Position numbers and translations under genes: made by a program
Assembly (NCBI GenBank): GCA_030642635.1
Contig: DAOWNK010000028.1
Location: 1-17,343, forward strand
DNA length: 17,343 nucleotides
Origin: Pirellulales bacterium
GTDB taxonomy: Bacteria > Planctomycetota > Planctomycetia > Pirellulales > Thermoguttaceae
Reading direction: 5' to 3'
The notes under the pieces: model-generated
Database searches by the model: none
What the model was told of the DNA's origin: nothing
What the model saw: the letters and a program-made list of their open reading frames with translations, nothing else
In this document: positions 1 through 7,932 of the stretch, one piece after another
How positions within the stretch are numbered: position 1 is the first letter of the stretch
How the letters are laid out: each line of letters starts with the position of its first letter

Positions 1-167
1 ACAGGTTCCGCTTCCGCGCGATCGCGTCGTTGCGGTAGATTACCGTCAGGGCCGCCAGCGTCTTGGCCGCCTCGGTGGCACTGGCCGGCCACCAGCGAAA
101 CCGGCCGCTGGAAAGCCGCTTGTGGCACAGCCACCACCACGCGCATCTGCGGCGTAATCTGGATCAT
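1..167 (-). pseudogene. IS66-family tnpB relic joined to a probable tnpC fragment
   Basis: The relic starts at the ATG at 167 with MIQITPQMRVVVA, the usual TnpB N-terminus. The frame then changes at about 130 and continues directly as LCHKRLSSGRFRWWP and ASATEAAKTLAA, the C-terminal part of TnpB, so roughly the middle half of the gene is deleted. From about base 49 the reading continues as LTVIYRNDAIARKRNL, which resembles a stretch within the C-terminal half of IS66 transposase TnpC; this last part is less certain. The relic runs off the left edge of the window. The expected third gene and the second terminal inverted repeat would lie outside. Confidence 0.68.
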
Positions 168-457
168 GACTCGCTCTGCCAGAAGCTCCGGCTCAGCGCC
201 GCCAGGTCGGGCGCCGCGAAGCCCTTTCAGGTGAACCCGCATCTTCGCCCCGCCGGCGTCCTCCAACTCCAGCGTGAATTCACCAGAGCCCGCCCACGCG
301 GCGGCGGGCAATTCGAGGAACGTCGCAGCGGCAGTCGCCCCGGGCACAAAGCCGGCAGTGGCGGCAACCGCACCTTCCGCGTCCGCCTCCACCGCTCGAA
401 CCTACGCCGAGCGTCCTCCAGCCGTGCAGGAAGTTCCCGCCTCCTCTTGGTATTCAT
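164..457 (-). pseudogene. IS66-family tnpA relic with internal deletion and frameshifts
   Basis: This is a decayed accessory gene of an IS66-type element. From an ATG at 457, preceded by GGAGG at a 7-base spacing, the first 28 residues (MNTKRRRELPARLEDARRR, then FERWRRTRK) match the N-terminus typical of planctomycete IS66 TnpA. The middle, which in intact copies carries a helix-turn-helix, is missing. After a frame change the C-terminal half appears: ATFLELPAAAWAGSGEF, LELEDAGGAKMRVHLKG, then after a one-base shift FAAPDLAALSRSFWQSES and a stop at 164-166. The stop overlaps the following tnpB ATG as ATGA, as in intact IS66 operons. The family assignment is from remembered family sequence, not a search. 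It is not expected to make a functional protein. Confidence 0.72.
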
Positions 458-597
458 CAGCCATCCTCCACAGGGTTCTGCGTCAACAGCCAACGATACC
501 ACACCCCTCAAAACAATTCATACACGCTTGCCGGAAGGACGCCGGGAAAACGACGCTTCCGAGTTGATGTATGTGGTTGTCCACGTCGGCGACTCTT

Positions 598-1917
598 TTA
601 CCACTCTACCGAAACGGCGGCGGTGGTCATGCCTGCACCGACCGAGCAGAGCACCAGCTTGTCGCCCGAGCGCAGCGATTCTTCCGCCTCGGCCAGTGCC
701 AAGGGGATACTTGCGCTGGAGGTGTTGCCGACGTGGTCGACGTTCAGGAAGAAGCGATCGAACGATATACCGCTATGCTTGGCGGCCGCTTTGAGAATTC
801 TGCCGTTCGCCTGGTGTGGTATAACCCAACGTGTCTCATCCGGAGTCCAGCCGGTCTTGGCAATCGAGTCGCGGATGATCGTTGTAAAGCTATCGGATGC
901 CAAGCGGAACAAGGCTGGGCCGTCGAGTCGAATCCACGGATCGACGTTACTGTGTCCGTTGGCGACAAAGTAGCCCGGCTCCTCGCGTCGGGCCATGTAC
1001 AGCCCTCGCGTGTCCGAACCAAGCGAGATATGTCGGATACGGTGCCCGGTGGTGCCTTTCGATATGATCGCCGCCCCGGCGCCGTCACCGAAGATGAAGT
1101 ACGCGTTTCGGTCCGATTCGTCCAGCAGCCGCGACTGCATATCGACCCCGACAGTGAGCACATTTTGGGCCATGCCCGAGAGGATCATACCCCGGGCCAT
1201 CGACACCGCGTACAGCCAGCCGGAGCACGCCGCGTTCAGATCGAACGCCGGGATCGGACGCAGGCTGAGCCGGTCCTGCAAGATGCATGCGGTCGAGGGC
1301 ATGGCGACGTCCGGCGTGGTGGTCGATAGGATGATCGCGTCAATGTCTTTGCTGGCGATTCCCGAGCGGCTGATCGCCTCCAACGACGCCTTCATTGCCA
1401 TGTTCGACGGTTTCTCATTCTCGTCGGCCCAACGACGCTCGCGGATGCCTGTGACCTGCTCGATGTACTGCTCCGATATCTCCGGGAACGATTTGACGAG
1501 TTCTGCATTAGTAACAACTCGCTCCGGCAGGTAGCCGCCGACGCCCAGGATAACGGTCCCATCTGCTTCGCCGTCTGTGGCGACCGCCGACGCCCATGCA
1601 GCCGACAGCGGCATCTCCTCGATTCCGGCCGCCGGCGGAATCCAGTCCTTCATCGCCGGATCGGACGTCTCGATCTCCATGATCGGTTCACTCAGCAGAA
1701 CCGTGTCTCCCTCCAGGTGAAGCAGCCGGATGACCATGCCTTCGCACGGCGCCTCGAAGTCGAAGACCGACTTGGCGCTGTCGACCTGCGCGAGCACCTG
1801 CCCTTTGTGGAAATGGTCACCCTCCGAGACGTTCCATTCGATGATGGTCGCTTCGGTTTCGGCCGCACCTTGGGCGGGCAGATACAGCGGCATTTTGAAG
1901 TGTGCGGAGTCGGTCAT
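598..1917 (-). CDS. Lipoyl domain fused to beta-ketoacyl-ACP synthase III
   Basis: The 439-residue protein has two domains. Residues 5-85 form a biotinyl/lipoyl domain: VDSAKSVFDFEAP places K49 where lipoyl domains carry the modified lysine. Residues about 120-439 are a KASIII (FabH-like) thiolase-fold enzyme with the complete catalytic set: C231 in NAACSGW, H368 in IPHQAN and N398 in VGNTSSAS. KASIII enzymes condense an acyl thioester with malonyl-ACP. Here the attached lipoyl arm suggests that the acyl donor is acyl-dihydrolipoyl delivered by the adjacent E1 rather than acyl-CoA; that is inference. The start was set at ATG 1917, one base after the upstream stop, with AGAGGA nine bases before it. 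An in-frame TTG six codons earlier would overlap the upstream gene. A plain FabH is about 320-340 residues, so the extra N-terminus is a true fusion. Biotin instead of lipoate is possible but the lysine context and the E1 neighbour favour lipoate. Confidence 0.88.
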   Translation of the reverse strand: MTDSAHFKMPLYLPAQGAAETEATIIEWNVSEGDHFHKGQVLAQVDSAKSVFDFEAPCEGMVIRLLHLEGDTVLLSEPIMEIETSDPAMKDWIPPAAGIEEMPLSAAWASAVATDGEADGTVILGVGGYLPERVVTNAELVKSFPEISEQYIEQVTGIRERRWADENEKPSNMAMKASLEAISRSGIASKDIDAIILSTTTPDVAMPSTACILQDRLSLRPIPAFDLNAACSGWLYAVSMARGMILSGMAQNVLTVGVDMQSRLLDESDRNAYFIFGDGAGAAIISKGTTGHRIRHISLGSDTRGLYMARREEPGYFVANGHSNVDPWIRLDGPALFRLASDSFTTIIRDSIAKTGWTPDETRWVIPHQANGRILKAAAKHSGISFDRFFLNVDHVGNTSSASIPLALAEAEESLRSGDKLVLCSVGAGMTTAAVSVEW

Positions 1918-1918
1918 T

Positions 1919-4027
1919 CTAAAACATCCTCTCAATGCCCACTATAATCTTATCTTTGTTCGGCCGGCAGTGCGATTCCAACTCCGGTGCAAACGGAACC
2001 GGTACGTCGGGCGCAGCGACCAACTCCGGCGGACATTTCAGCGCGTCGTGGCACCGGCAGACTACCTTCGAGATCACCGTGTGGCCAAGTCCTCCGGTTG
2101 CACCACATTCCTGAATCACCAGCAGTCGGCCCGTCTTTTTCACCGACTCGACGATCGGGGCGACGTCCATCGGGTGCAACACGAACGGGTTCCACACCTC
2201 GACGGACCGCCGGCTGGAGGCCGCCGCAGAGATCGCCTCGTGGACCATGGCCCCGAAGGCAACGACCGTTACCTCGGAGCCTTTGGTGTACCGTCTCGGC
2301 CGCCAGACGTTCGCTACGTTGCCGTCGAACTCTATCGGCCCGCTCTTGCTCCAGTAGAGCAGCTTGTGTTCAAGTACCAGGCACGGGTTGCGGTCGTAGA
2401 ACCCGGCCAGCAGTGCCTCGAAGGTTTCCTGCGGCGTGGCCGGATACAGCAGCTTCAGCCCGGGAAAACGTGTCCAAAGGCCCTCGAACTCGCCCGAGTG
2501 GAACGCGCCCATCGTCAGCCCGCCGCCGCACGGCAGCCGCAAAAGCATCGGCGCCGGACGGCCGGAACGAAAGTACCACGTCGCGGCGTTCAGCCCCAGT
2601 TGCGAGACTGCCTCGGTCGAGAAGTCGGCAAACTGAAACTCGAAGATCGGCTGCGCACCGACTTGCGAAGCGCCCAGCGCGAACCCGACCAGCCCGGATT
2701 CGCACAACGGCATGTCGATCACCCGGCTTGGCCCATGGCGGTCGATCAGACCCTTGCACGTTTTGAACGCCGAGCCGTATTGGCCTATATCCAACCCGGC
2801 AAGGAACGCCCTGGGGTTGTTCGTCAGTATGTAGTCCAGCGCGAGGTTGACCGCATCGCCGTTTTTCGCCCGGGCGACCTTGACCGGCTTTGTCGTAACC
2901 GGCGGTGAGTTGGCATAAACGCTCCATCGGTATTTTTTCGGCTCGGGCCTTGCTACCGTGAGTGCCTTGGCCACCGCCTGGCGCACTTCTTGTTCAACGA
3001 CCGACTCCAATTCAACGATATCTTGCTCTGATAGTCCACTTATCTCTTGCAGTTTTCGGCGGGTTTTCGGCAGCGGATCGTCCTGCCGCCAGCGTTGCAT
3101 CTGCTCCTTGGAGATGTATTCGGCCTTGTCATACGCGGCATGGCCGTGCAGGCGGATACTCATACACTCGAGTATGGCCGGCGCCGGCTCATCGCGCATG
3201 GCGTCCATCGTATCGCACACGGCCGAGTAAACCGTCCAGGCGTCCGTGCCGTCGATCGTCCGGCCCGAGATGCCGTAGCCGGTTGCCCGATCGGCCAGAT
3301 GCCGGCAGTTGTACTGCATGCTGGTCGGTGTGGAGAACGAGTAATGGTTGTTCTCCACCAAAAAGGGCACGGGCGTCTTGTGCACCGAGGCGATGTTCAG
3401 CGCCTCGTGGAACTCCCCGGTGCTGCTGCCGCCGTCGCCGATCACGGCCAGTCCGAATATCTCTTCGCCGTGGCGTCTGGCGGCCCACGTGCCGCCGACC
3501 ACCAGACTGAGCATCTTGCCCAAATGGCTGATCATCGGGAACCGACGCATCGAGGCGTCGCCGTGATGTACGTTCCCCTCTCGGGCATGTGTGGGGCTTT
3601 CGGCGTTGCCCATGTACTGGCACGCCAACTGATACGGGGTGGAGCCGAGTATCAGGTGAGCGGCAAAGTCGCGGTGCAGCAGCGAAACCACGTCGCGGCC
3701 CGGCCGCAGCGGCATCGACATACCCACCGTGGTCCCCTCGTTCCCGATGCTGATCGTCACGGTCCCCTTGACGTATCCCTTTTGGAAAAGCTCGAACATC
3801 CGCTCTTCCAAACGCCGTGAAAGATACATCAGCGGATACGCCACGTGGTAAAACGCCTCCTCGGAGAGCCTCTCCGGGTATCGGACCAATTCCGGCACAC
3901 CGTGCGACGAGTCGAACCGCAGCAGCGACGGCGGTATAAACGACGGTTGCACGAATTTCCCGTCGCCGCGCTGGACTGCTACGCCCCGGCCAAGATGAGA
4001 TACTTCAGTCTCTAAATACGACGCCAC
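1919..4027 (-). CDS. 2-oxoacid dehydrogenase E1, fused alpha and beta subunits
   Basis: The 702-residue protein joins both halves of a ThDP-dependent E1 of the branched-chain 2-oxoacid / pyruvate / acetoin dehydrogenase group. The alpha half (about 60-370) contains the ThDP-Mg motif, GDGGSSTGEFHEALN from residue 197 ending in ENN at 225-227, and an RLHGHAAYD loop near 292-300. The beta half (about 390-702) shows the transketolase-type pyrimidine-binding region (MPLCESGLVGFALGAS, FEFQFADF) and a C-terminal domain (VVAFGAMVHEA, VIQECGATGGLG). The reaction is decarboxylation of a 2-oxoacid and reductive acylation of a lipoyl group. The GTG start at 4027 is supported by AAGGA seven bases upstream. 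The next gene, a lipoyl-KASIII fusion, begins one base after the stop, so the two are translationally linked and probably partners. No E2 or E3 gene is visible here. Substrate cannot be read from sequence. Confidence 0.9.
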   Translation of the reverse strand: MASYLETEVSHLGRGVAVQRGDGKFVQPSFIPPSLLRFDSSHGVPELVRYPERLSEEAFYHVAYPLMYLSRRLEERMFELFQKGYVKGTVTISIGNEGTTVGMSMPLRPGRDVVSLLHRDFAAHLILGSTPYQLACQYMGNAESPTHAREGNVHHGDASMRRFPMISHLGKMLSLVVGGTWAARRHGEEIFGLAVIGDGGSSTGEFHEALNIASVHKTPVPFLVENNHYSFSTPTSMQYNCRHLADRATGYGISGRTIDGTDAWTVYSAVCDTMDAMRDEPAPAILECMSIRLHGHAAYDKAEYISKEQMQRWRQDDPLPKTRRKLQEISGLSEQDIVELESVVEQEVRQAVAKALTVARPEPKKYRWSVYANSPPVTTKPVKVARAKNGDAVNLALDYILTNNPRAFLAGLDIGQYGSAFKTCKGLIDRHGPSRVIDMPLCESGLVGFALGASQVGAQPIFEFQFADFSTEAVSQLGLNAATWYFRSGRPAPMLLRLPCGGGLTMGAFHSGEFEGLWTRFPGLKLLYPATPQETFEALLAGFYDRNPCLVLEHKLLYWSKSGPIEFDGNVANVWRPRRYTKGSEVTVVAFGAMVHEAISAAASSRRSVEVWNPFVLHPMDVAPIVESVKKTGRLLVIQECGATGGLGHTVISKVVCRCHDALKCPPELVAAPDVPVPFAPELESHCRPNKDKIIVGIERMF

Positions 4028-4141
4028 CGGTCGGTCCTTCGATCGATAATATGGTGTTGATGTAGAAATGACCCTATTACACTACAGGTTAAGATTGTAC
4101 CGATCAGGCAATCTCACGTCATGCCCAAATTCCGAGGTTTT

Positions 4142-4174
4142 CTTGCAAAACAGGGCAATTGCCACGTTTGCAAG
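4142..4174. promoter_or_regulatory. Dyad just downstream of the E1 promoter, possible operator
   Basis: Arms CTTGCAAA (4142-4149) and TTTGCAAG (4167-4174) flank a perfect 10-base palindrome GGCAATTGCC (4154-4163), with nearly the same centre. The element sits just past the expected transcription start of the E1 / lipoyl-KASIII operon and upstream of the rightward gene, the usual place for a repressor site. Binding is inferred only. Confidence 0.4.
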
Positions 4175-4184
4175 TTCAAATAGG

Positions 4185-4213
4185 AATATAAATTTGGTCT
4201 GAAATCCAGTCAA
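4185..4213 (-). promoter_or_regulatory. Sigma70-type promoter for the E1 / lipoyl-KASIII operon
   Basis: On the minus strand TTGACT (4213-4208) and TATATT (4190-4185) are separated by exactly 17 bases, each one mismatch from consensus. A start near 4178 would give a leader of about 150 bases before the GTG at 4027. Confidence 0.6.
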
Positions 4214-4345
4214 TGGGATTGTATGAGATCGAATTTGCTCTTGACCCGATGGCGTTTACCTGATATTGGAGGCATCCCTGAAAAATCGCTTTTTCGTCTA
4301 TTCTCTTCTTCTTTTAATCAATTCTTTTCTATTGGGGAACCTGTC

Positions 4346-5440
4346 GTGAAAGTCGCGAGAGAGTTTTATAGTATTGTGGCCGTTTTTTCGGCGTTGATAG
4401 CAGTGGTAGCCGTGCCGGCATCGGCCCAACGGGTGCAATTCCCGTCGGCAGTGCCGCCGCCGCCGTATAATGTAGCACCAAGTCCTGCCGTCGTGGGCCC
4501 AGGCCCAACCGCCACGTTCGACGGCACCATCCAGCCGCCGCCGGCCCAGTGGGATCCGTACGCAACTCCCGGTGCTACGCCGCCCCCGCTACTTCCTCAA
4601 GACCCATATTTTCAATACGGCGGTCCCAGTACCGTCGGCCCCCAGGGCACCACGTTCCAGAGAGTACAGAAATTCGTCCAGGAGGTCCGGCTCGATTATG
4701 TCTGGATGCCCGGCAATGGCCAGAAGGAGTTCGGTATAAACGACATTGAGCTCAACGTTACGTTCGCCATTCCGTTCCTTTACAACACCGAAACGCCGTT
4801 GTTGGTGACGCCCGGTTTTGCGATCAACTTATGGAATGGTCCGAGCGGCATCGACCTACCACCACGCGTATACGATGCCTACCTGGACGCGGCATGGAAT
4901 CCGCAGGCAACTTCCTGGTTTGGCGGCGAGCTGTCGTTCCGAATCGGCGCCTACTCCGACTTCAAGAAAGTGACCAACGAAAGCATGCGCTACATGGGCA
5001 AGGGGATGGCGGTGCTTTCGTTCTCGCCGAACATCAAGGTGAAGGCCGGTATGTGGTATCTCGACCGGAACCGTATTAAGATACTGCCGGCCGGCGGGCT
5101 GGTCTGGACGCCCAACCCGGACGTGCAGTTCGATATCTTGTTTCCCAACCCGAAGTTCGCCCGACGGCTGGCCAACTATGGCAATACCGAGTGGTGGATA
5201 TACCTTCGCGGCGAATACGGCGGCGGTGCATGGACGATTACAATGCCAGCACCCATAGGTGTACACTCGATGGATTACAACGACATGCGATGCGCTGTAG
5301 GTGTGGAGTTCATGAACCAAGGCAGGTTGACCGGGCTGTTCGAGACCGGGCTGGCATTCGAGCGTGAACTCTACGCCGACACCGGTGACAAGTTTTCAAT
5401 TACCAGCACGGTGTTTCTGCGAGGCGGCTTGGCGTATTGA
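4346..5440 (+). CDS. Exported beta-barrel-like outer-membrane protein, copy 1
   Basis: The 364-residue protein begins with a signal peptide, MKVAREFYSIVAVFSALI and on to a likely cleavage at PASA-Q near residue 27. A proline-rich stretch follows to about residue 90. The remainder has alternating hydrophobic/aromatic segments and a repeated layout shared with the next gene (YDAY, SDF, GKGMA, SPN, WTPN, ILFPNP), typical of small outer-membrane barrels; it may belong to the DUF6268-type barrels, not verified. The open frame extends upstream to 4223, but the residues before the GTG at 4346 do not look like an export signal, and GGGGA sits close upstream of this GTG, so the shorter start was chosen. 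Substrate or role is unknown. It diverges from the E1 operon and forms a tandem pair with the next gene. Confidence 0.72.
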   Translation: MKVAREFYSIVAVFSALIAVVAVPASAQRVQFPSAVPPPPYNVAPSPAVVGPGPTATFDGTIQPPPAQWDPYATPGATPPPLLPQDPYFQYGGPSTVGPQGTTFQRVQKFVQEVRLDYVWMPGNGQKEFGINDIELNVTFAIPFLYNTETPLLVTPGFAINLWNGPSGIDLPPRVYDAYLDAAWNPQATSWFGGELSFRIGAYSDFKKVTNESMRYMGKGMAVLSFSPNIKVKAGMWYLDRNRIKILPAGGLVWTPNPDVQFDILFPNPKFARRLANYGNTEWWIYLRGEYGGGAWTITMPAPIGVHSMDYNDMRCAVGVEFMNQGRLTGLFETGLAFERELYADTGDKFSITSTVFLRGGLAY

Positions 5441-5482
5441 GTTTGGCCGTTGGTGCTCGCTCGGTGATATCAATGAAAATCA

Positions 5483-5565
5483 AGTGGCACCGGCGTCTCG
5501 CCGGTGGTGCACAGGTATGTGTGTTACCACGAATTGCGTCACACCGGCGGGACGCCGGTGCCACT
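5483..5565. repeat. REP/BIME-like pair of inverted palindromes
   Basis: Two near-identical arms lie head to head: 5483-5506 and 5542-5565. Each arm is itself a hairpin, with cores CACCGGCGTCTCGCCGGTG and CACCGGCGGGACGCCGGTG (8-base stems, 3-base loops) flanked by AGTGG / CCACT. The arms are inverted copies differing at one base in 24 and are separated by 35 bases. Architecture resembles bacterial interspersed mosaic elements. It falls between the two barrel genes and happens to keep an open frame into the second, which inflates that ORF upstream. Confidence 0.85.
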
Positions 5566-5580
5566 GTAACATTACTGAAT

Positions 5581-6573
5581 ATGTTAAGTTACCGCCCCGG
5601 CATCGTCGTTCTGGCAGCGGTAATGTGTCTGTTCGCCGGTCGGACCTTTGCGCAAGTAATCCGGTTGCCAACCGTGTTGCTGCCTGAAGAACGTTATCCG
5701 GGGTTGTTGGTTTCGCATCCCGATTCGTCGTCCGAGTTGATTCAATCGCCTGTCACATTCGACACTGCGCTGATGGATCCGGACAGTCCGCCCGATGCGC
5801 GGCCCGGGGTCTTTCAGAAGCTGATTTTCAACAGCACGTGGCTTGCCCCCGGTGGGAATAACGGCTTCGGCGTAAGTGAACTGGACTTGCGGACCGTGCT
5901 GGGGTTTCCATGCCCGACGCGCGACTCGCCGCTTTTGATCACGCCGGGCTTTTCGGTCAGTTACCTCGACGGCCCGACGGTCGTCGATTTGCCGCCGAGG
6001 CTCTACGACGTTTACACACAGTTCCGCTGGATGAGCCGCATCTCGCCGCGATGGGCGGTCGACCTGTCCGTCACGCCGGGTGTGTTCAGCGACTTCGAGC
6101 AAGGCGCCGGCCAGGCCGTTCGCGTTACCGGCCACGGGATGGCCGCGTGGACGTACAGTCCGAATCTGAAATTCGTGCTGGGTGCTGGGTATCCCGACCG
6201 TGAGGACATTAAGGTTGTGCCCATCGCCGGCTTTATGTGGACGCCCTGCGACGAGTTGAAGTACGAGTTGATCTTTCCGCGTCCGCGGATCGCCGCCCGG
6301 GTGTCGTACACCGGGGATGTCGAGGACTGGGTATACGTGGCCGCCGAGTTCGACAACGGCGTCTGGGCGGTCCGTCGTGACGACGGCCGGAATGATCTGC
6401 TGAGATATCGCGACTGGCGAATATTGCTCGGCATAGAGCGCAAGGCCGTCGATGGATTAGACGCCCGGCTGGAGTTGGCCTACGTCTTCGGGCGCAGAAT
6501 TCAGTACCGAAGCTCCCCGACGGAGATCACACCCGACGATACCGTGATGCTCCGCTGCGGGTTGACGTATTGA
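5581..6573 (+). CDS. Exported beta-barrel-like outer-membrane protein, copy 2
   Basis: The 330-residue protein starts at ATG 5581 with a clear signal peptide (MLSYRPGIVVLAAVMCLFAG, cleavage near FA-Q at residue 24). The body is a diverged paralogue of the preceding gene: PPRLYDVY, FSDFE, GHGMAAW, YSPNLKF, MWTPC, ELIFPRPR align in order with that protein, and both end in a short Arg-x-Gly-Leu-x-Tyr-like strand typical of barrel C-termini (RCGLTY here, RGGLAY in copy 1). The frame is open back to 5437, but that part is the palindromic repeat and is rejected as coding. No clear ribosome-binding site precedes the ATG. It is convergent with cobL, with only four bases between stops. Function is unknown. 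Confidence 0.75.
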   Translation: MLSYRPGIVVLAAVMCLFAGRTFAQVIRLPTVLLPEERYPGLLVSHPDSSSELIQSPVTFDTALMDPDSPPDARPGVFQKLIFNSTWLAPGGNNGFGVSELDLRTVLGFPCPTRDSPLLITPGFSVSYLDGPTVVDLPPRLYDVYTQFRWMSRISPRWAVDLSVTPGVFSDFEQGAGQAVRVTGHGMAAWTYSPNLKFVLGAGYPDREDIKVVPIAGFMWTPCDELKYELIFPRPRIAARVSYTGDVEDWVYVAAEFDNGVWAVRRDDGRNDLLRYRDWRILLGIERKAVDGLDARLELAYVFGRRIQYRSSPTEITPDDTVMLRCGLTY

Positions 6574-6577
6574 GGCG

Positions 6578-7822
6578 TTATGGCTTAATCACCGCCAACA
6601 TGAACGTCGGGTTGAGCGACTCGAACCGAACTCGCTCCATCTGGTACGTACCCCGGGCGAAATTGACCATCCAAACCTTAACGTCCCGGCAGTGTGAGTG
6701 CAATATCTGGTGGGTCTCGTGTAGGTTGCCGATGCTGCTGATAGTGGCCACCAAGCGTCCACCGACCCGCAGCCGCCCGTAGGCTGCATCGACCAGCCGG
6801 CATATCCCACGTCCGCTGCCGCCGACGAACACGGCATCCGGCGCCGGCAGGTCGGCCCAGGCTTCCGGTGCATGACCAAGCACTGGCACCAGGTTCGGCA
6901 CATTGAACCGTTTGGCGTTCTCGACGATTAGTTGGTAGTCCTCCTGGTCCTGCTCGATGGCGTAGACGATTCCGTTGCGTGCGATTTGCGCCGCCTCGAC
7001 GGCAACCGAGCCTGAGCCGGCGCCAACGTCCCAGACTACGCTGGCGGACCCCAAGTCCATCTCGGCCAGCGCCATCGCCCGAATTTCGGCCGGGGTGAGC
7101 AACGCCCGCTTTGGCTTCGACTGCAAAAAAGCGTCGTCCGGGTTGCCGAACAACCGACGACCGATCGCCTCGGCCGGCCGGTCGGGAACATGCGGCTTAC
7201 GCAGCAGGATCATCACGTTAAGCGGGCTGAACTGCTGTTGGGTAATTTCGCTTAGCTCGCCTCTGGTTACCCGTTCGTCGGGCGAGTTGAGATTCTCGCA
7301 TACGTAAGCGGTGAAGTAGTCGATCCGCAACTCCAGCATCGCACGAGCGACCGCCGCAGGCGGACACGACTCGCTTGTGAACAATCCCACCTTCTCGGCG
7401 GTGCGAATCCGATCCAGCACGCCGTGCAAGCTGTGAGTGGCCAGGTTTGTCAGAAACGCCTCCTCCCAACTTTCCTTGACCCGGGCGAACGCCAACTGCA
7501 TACTGCTGACGTGAGGGACAACCTCAAACCGATCCTTACCCAGCCTCTCACAAAGATATCGTGCAACGCCGTAGAATAGCGGGTCGCCCTCGGCCAGCAC
7601 CACGATCTTCTGCCCGGTTGCCGATGCAAGCCGTTCGACGGCATCGTCCAGGGCGGCATCGACTACCAGCCGTTCGGCCGCAGTCTTCGGCACCCGGTTC
7701 AGTGCGGCGGCCTCGCCGACGAGCAGATCTGCCCGCTCGATCAATTCTCTGGCGGCGGCGGTTAGTCCCTCAAGGGCGTCGTCGCCAATGCCAATAATGT
7801 GTATTTTTTGTTCAGTAACCAA
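6578..7822 (-). CDS. cobL: Precorrin-6Y C5,15-methyltransferase (decarboxylating), CbiE-CbiT fusion
   Basis: The 414-residue enzyme belongs to cobalamin (corrin ring) synthesis. It methylates C5 and C15 of the precorrin and removes the C12 acetate carboxyl, using SAM. The N-terminal half is a CbiE-type tetrapyrrole methylase: IIGIGDD at residues 9-15 and EGDPLFYGVARYL from 78. The C-terminal half is a CbiT-type Rossmann methyltransferase with WDVGAGSGSVAVEAA near residue 245 and VFVGGSGRG further on. Length fits fused CobL. The start was set at TTG 7822 because GGAGG lies eight bases upstream and the following residues begin the first strand. The frame is open 33 codons further back, through non-conserved sequence. 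It lies downstream of the MEMO-family gene on the same strand; no other cobalamin gene is in the window. Confidence 0.88.
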   Translation of the reverse strand: MVTEQKIHIIGIGDDALEGLTAAARELIERADLLVGEAAALNRVPKTAAERLVVDAALDDAVERLASATGQKIVVLAEGDPLFYGVARYLCERLGKDRFEVVPHVSSMQLAFARVKESWEEAFLTNLATHSLHGVLDRIRTAEKVGLFTSESCPPAAVARAMLELRIDYFTAYVCENLNSPDERVTRGELSEITQQQFSPLNVMILLRKPHVPDRPAEAIGRRLFGNPDDAFLQSKPKRALLTPAEIRAMALAEMDLGSASVVWDVGAGSGSVAVEAAQIARNGIVYAIEQDQEDYQLIVENAKRFNVPNLVPVLGHAPEAWADLPAPDAVFVGGSGRGICRLVDAAYGRLRVGGRLVATISSIGNLHETHQILHSHCRDVKVWMVNFARGTYQMERVRFESLNPTFMLAVIKP

Positions 7823-7904
7823 GTGTTCTGCCTCCGAAAAACGATCTGCGCACGTCAAAACATGCCTGAATTGTAAACCACCACCGACGTATGATGCAAC
7901 CCAC

Positions 7905-7932
7905 AAAGCCGCGATCAACACAATGCGGCTTT
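7905..7932 (-). terminator. Hairpin at the end of the MEMO-family gene
   Basis: AAAGCCGC (7905-7912) and GCGGCTTT (7925-7932) form an 8-base stem with a 12-base loop beginning inside the stop codon of the MEMO-family gene. No T-run follows on the minus strand, so it could be a weak terminator, an attenuator before cobL, or an mRNA 3'-end stabiliser. Confidence 0.35.

Noticed and set aside
63..794. Plus-strand open frame over the left end
   Set aside because: It overlaps the recognisable IS66 relic and the end of the KASIII gene on the other strand and has Arg/Pro-rich low-complexity sequence without family features.
1730..2908. Long plus-strand frame opposite the E1 gene
   Set aside because: It is antisense to a clearly conserved E1 protein; the length reflects GC-rich third positions.
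5437..5580. N-terminal extension of the second barrel protein
   Set aside because: The sequence is a palindromic repeat read in frame, and a proper signal peptide begins at 5581.
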